Part shown: one piece after another, positions 61,579-64,000 of the stretch
Layout of the letters: the number at the start of each line of letters is the position of its first letter
How positions within the stretch are numbered: the first letter of the stretch is position 1
Assembly (NCBI RefSeq): GCF_003234655.2
Contig: NZ_CP126271.1
Coordinates: forward strand, 2,604,001 to 2,668,000
From: Curtobacterium sp. MCLR17_007
GTDB taxonomy: Bacteria > Actinomycetota > Actinomycetes > Actinomycetales > Microbacteriaceae
Length of the DNA stretch: 64,000 bases
Direction of reading: 5' to 3'
Notes under the pieces: generated by a model
The model's database searches: none
The model's input: only the letters and a program-made list of their open reading frames with translations
What the model was told of the DNA's origin: nothing
Position numbers and translations under genes: made by a program

Positions 61579-62625
61579 CTACGCCGACTCGCGCAGCAGG
61601 AGCCGGTGGCGCACGGTCCGCTGCACGGCGGCACCGTGCCGCGGCAGCTCGCCCGCGAGCATCCCGAGCGCCAGGTCGAGCGCTTCGCGCGCGACGGCGT
61701 CCAGGTCGACCGCCAGGGTCGTGAGCGTCGGCGTGACGAGCGTGCCGAGCGGCAGCCCGTCGACGCCGACCACGCGGACGTCACCGGGGACGTCGACCCC
61801 GGCGCGACGGCAGGCGGAGAGCACGCCGAGCGCCATCACGTCGTTGAAGGCGAGGATCGCGTCGAGACGACCGCGGCGCTGGAGGATCCGCTCGGTCTCC
61901 GCTGCGCCGCACTCCGCGGTGCCGTGCGCACCGTGCACGATCCGGGGCAGGTAGCCGCGCCGTCGGAGGGCGTCGAGCATGAGCACGCCGCGCGCACTCG
62001 TCTGGTCCGGCGGGGAGTTGTCGAGCACCACCGGGTGCCGCACGCCGGTGGCGACGAGGTGGTCGGCGAGGACCTCGACCGCGTCGGCGGGATCGATCCA
62101 CACCGCGCCCGTCGGGGGCTCCGACGCCGGGTCGAGCTCGACCATGGGGACGGTGCCGAGCACCTCGTGCCAGCGCTCGCGACGCGAGCCGAAGTACCCG
62201 ATCACGACGTCGGTCTGGGCGCCGAGCGCCGCGACCATCCGGTCCGCGTCACTCACCAGGTCGACGTCGGCCAGCATGACGTTCCACCCCTGTTCCGCCG
62301 CGAGCCCGACCACCGCGGCGGCGAGCTGCGGCGTGTACGGGTTCCGGAGGTCGTTCACCACGAGCCCGAGCTGGTGGTCGCCGCCCGTGACGAGCCCGCG
62401 GCCGAAGCGCGAGGGTCGGTAGTGCAGGACCGCCGCCGCGGACAGGACGCGCTCCTTGGTGCTCGCGCTGATGCCGGGCATGCCGTTCATCGCGCGCGTG
62501 ACGGTCTGCCGGGACACCCCCGCGGCCGCGGCGACGTCGATGATCGTCGCCCGGCCGGCGGGAGCGTGCCCCGGTCCGGACCCGGGGTCGCTGGCCGGGT
62601 CGGTCAGTCGCGGAGGTCCAGCCAT
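61579..62625 (-). CDS. LacI family transcriptional regulator
   Basis: This 348-residue regulator has an N-terminal LacI helix-turn-helix (ATIIDVAAAAGVSRQTVTRA) followed by a hinge and a periplasmic-binding-protein-like sensor domain. About 28 residues precede the HTH, which is unusually long. Its start at ATG 62625 has AGGTGG close upstream and overlaps the aldo/keto reductase fusion gene by 22 nt, so it probably regulates that gene and the sugar catabolism beyond the edge. Confidence 0.93.
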   Translation of the reverse strand: MAGPPRLTDPASDPGSGPGHAPAGRATIIDVAAAAGVSRQTVTRAMNGMPGISASTKERVLSAAAVLHYRPSRFGRGLVTGGDHQLGLVVNDLRNPYTPQLAAAVVGLAAEQGWNVMLADVDLVSDADRMVAALGAQTDVVIGYFGSRRERWHEVLGTVPMVELDPASEPPTGAVWIDPADAVEVLADHLVATGVRHPVVLDNSPPDQTSARGVLMLDALRRRGYLPRIVHGAHGTAECGAAETERILQRRGRLDAILAFNDVMALGVLSACRRAGVDVPGDVRVVGVDGLPLGTLVTPTLTTLAVDLDAVAREALDLALGMLAGELPRHGAAVQRTVRHRLLLRESA

Positions 62626-64000
62626 GCCACCTGTTCGGGAGTGAGGTCGACGGAGAGGCCCGTCATGGAGGACCGGGCTTCCGCGATCGTACGCGGTCCG
62701 AAGAGCGGGAACGTCGGGAACGGCTGGTTGAGCACGTAGGCCAGGGCGATCGCCGTCGCGGGCACGCCGAACTGCTCGCCGAGTTCGCGGGCACGACGCA
62801 GGCGCTCGAAGTTGTCGTCCGAGTAGTAGCAGCGCACGAGTTCGGCGTCGCTGGTGTCCTCGGGCTTCGCGCGTCCGGTGAAGAACCCGCGCGCCTGGGA
62901 CGACCAGGGCAGCAGCGGGACCTGGCGCTCCTCGAGCCAGGCCTTCGAGGCGGGGTCCGTCGCGTGTCGGCAGCCCGCCCACGGGACGTCGTACGCCTCG
63001 GCCAGGCCGAAGTGGTTGCTCAGGACCTCGAACTCGTGCTTGCCGTTCGCGCGGGCGTAGGCGTTCGCCTCGTCGAAGCGCGCCAGGCTCCAGTTCGACC
63101 CGCCGTACACGCGGATGCGACCCGCGCGACGGTGCTCGTCGAGGACGTCGACGAACTCCCCCACCGGGATGTCCTCGTTGTCGCGGTGCATCATGTAGAT
63201 GTCCGCGTAGTCGGTGCCCTGGCGCTCGAGGCTCTCGAGCAGCTGACGACTCAGGGATTCGGGGTCGCAGTAGGGGGTGTGGGCGCCCTTGGTGATGACG
63301 ACCACGTCCTCGCGGAGTCCGCGGTTCTGGATCCACTTCCCGAGGCGCCCCTCGAGCACGCCGCCGCCGTAGATGTAGCCCGTGTCGAACACGTTGCCGC
63401 CACGCTCGACGAACAGGTCGAAGATCGCGCTGGCGTGCGCCAGGTCGGGCTGGTTGTCGACGCCCATCACCAGGCGCGACAGGCGCTTGCCGACGCCGGG
63501 GATCTCGCCGTACCGCATCGTGTTGTCGCTCTGCACGGTGAGCGGGCGACCGCTGACCGTGGGGATGTCGGCGGTCTCGGCCTCGAACGGGTACCGCAGC
63601 CCGATCGCGGCGCGCCACCGGTCGAGTGTGCGGGCGGTGGCGAGCGACTCGTCGAGGGTGTGCTCTGGCGCGTCGACCCGGCCGGCCGCGAGGGCCGCGG
63701 TCGTGGCGTCGGCCTCGAGCGCGTACGGCGCCGCACCGGCGAAGGACAGCGTGCGCGGGTCCTCGTCGACGGTGCTGATCTGGATCGTCGGGTCGTCGCT
63801 CAGGGTCCACGGGTCGGTCAGCCGGATGCGCCCGGTCGTGCCGTACACGGTGACGACGTTGTCGTCCTGCACCCGGACGCCCGTCCGGACGCTCGCGGTG
63901 ATCGTTCCGGGGCCGCTCGCGCCACCGCGGTACGTCAGGGCAGCGCTCGTCCACTCGTCGACACCCGTCGGGCCGAGCGAGCCGGTCGCGGTGAGCTCGG
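62604..64000 (-). CDS. Gfo/Idh/MocA oxidoreductase–aldo/keto reductase fusion, 5' truncated at window edge
   Basis: The reading frame is open to the window edge and the start is not seen. The first ~130 visible residues match the C-terminal domain of Gfo/Idh/MocA dehydrogenases ('GTTGRIRLTDPW' and 'TARTLDRWRAAIGLRYPF'). They are joined without a stop to a complete aldo/keto reductase with Asp and Tyr in FDTGYIYGG, Lys in VVITKGAH and His in DIYMMHRD. The two activities would act in sequence on a sugar or polyol in the cytosol. LacI follows with a 22-nt overlap. Confidence 0.88.
   Translation of the reverse strand, partial: ELTATGSLGPTGVDEWTSAALTYRGGASGPGTITASVRTGVRVQDDNVVTVYGTTGRIRLTDPWTLSDDPTIQISTVDEDPRTLSFAGAAPYALEADATTAALAAGRVDAPEHTLDESLATARTLDRWRAAIGLRYPFEAETADIPTVSGRPLTVQSDNTMRYGEIPGVGKRLSRLVMGVDNQPDLAHASAIFDLFVERGGNVFDTGYIYGGGVLEGRLGKWIQNRGLREDVVVITKGAHTPYCDPESLSRQLLESLERQGTDYADIYMMHRDNEDIPVGEFVDVLDEHRRAGRIRVYGGSNWSLARFDEANAYARANGKHEFEVLSNHFGLAEAYDVPWAGCRHATDPASKAWLEERQVPLLPWSSQARGFFTGRAKPEDTSDAELVRCYYSDDNFERLRRARELGEQFGVPATAIALAYVLNQPFPTFPLFGPRTIAEARSSMTGLSVDLTPEQVAWLDLRD

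Overview
The window is a GC-rich chromosomal segment (about 70% GC by eye) from an actinobacterium, most likely Microbacteriaceae and plausibly Curtobacterium. The family call rests on gene order and content. Examples are tRNA-Trp–secE–nusG–rplK–rplA, paired MaoC dehydratases beside murB, a menaquinone (men) locus next to cytochrome c maturation genes, a 32-residue bS22 gene, a BldC-like regulator and many GTG starts. The genus is inference. There is no rRNA operon, prophage, CRISPR array or recognisable defence island. Most of the window is housekeeping sequence with a sugar-uptake module near the left end.

Layout. 1-230 is the tail of an ABC ATPase. 0.4-8.2 kb holds a sugar ABC transporter without its own ATPase, a Gfo/Idh/MocA oxidoreductase, a sugar-phosphate isomerase, a beta-propeller protein and a divergent ROK regulator with two visible operators. 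8.3-9.6 kb holds a YqaJ-like nuclease and a Pr6Pr membrane protein. 9.7-12.7 kb is rplA, rplK, nusG, secE and tRNA-Trp. 12.8-16.6 kb holds an aminotransferase, murB and two dehydratase subunits. 16.9-21.8 kb has tRNA-Met, tRNA-Thr, an M23 peptidase, an inositol monophosphatase family enzyme, tRNA-Tyr, a YajQ-type protein and cardiolipin synthase. 21.9-35.4 kb is a nearly complete menaquinone locus: polyprenyl synthase, menG, menF, menD, menA, menE, menB and menC. MenH and MenI are not seen. 36.0-40.7 kb is the system II cytochrome c set: a histidine phosphatase, resA, ccdA, resB and ccsB. The two blocks together supply the quinone and haem-thiolation parts of the respiratory chain.

40.8-50.3 kb carries a SulP transporter divergent from a MerR regulator, aspS, glutaredoxin, bS22, BldC-like and ArsR regulators, a TrkH/TrkA potassium system, proC and a cation diffusion facilitator. 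50.3-64 kb holds tadA, upp, a winged-helix protein behind a candidate leader ORF, MarR, photolyase, a serine hydrolase, a PfkB kinase, TetR, sodA, a flavin reductase, an MFS exporter, LacI and an edge-truncated Gfo/Idh/MocA–aldo/keto reductase fusion.

The most unusual material is between genes. Long, often perfect palindromes recur at gene ends. One family has a GGAGGCCCG core and another has a CGCGCCCCG core inside an outer CGCACCCC arm. There are also direct repeats of 8, 12, 17, 33, 58 and 162 bp period. The strongest regulatory signals are a 34-bp perfect palindrome that fills the SulP/MerR intergenic gap and implies two near-leaderless transcripts, paired dyads upstream of the ROK gene, and a promoter plus 38-codon Cys-containing ORF upstream of the winged-helix gene. 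I see no convincing wholly new multi-gene system. The findings are ranked accordingly.
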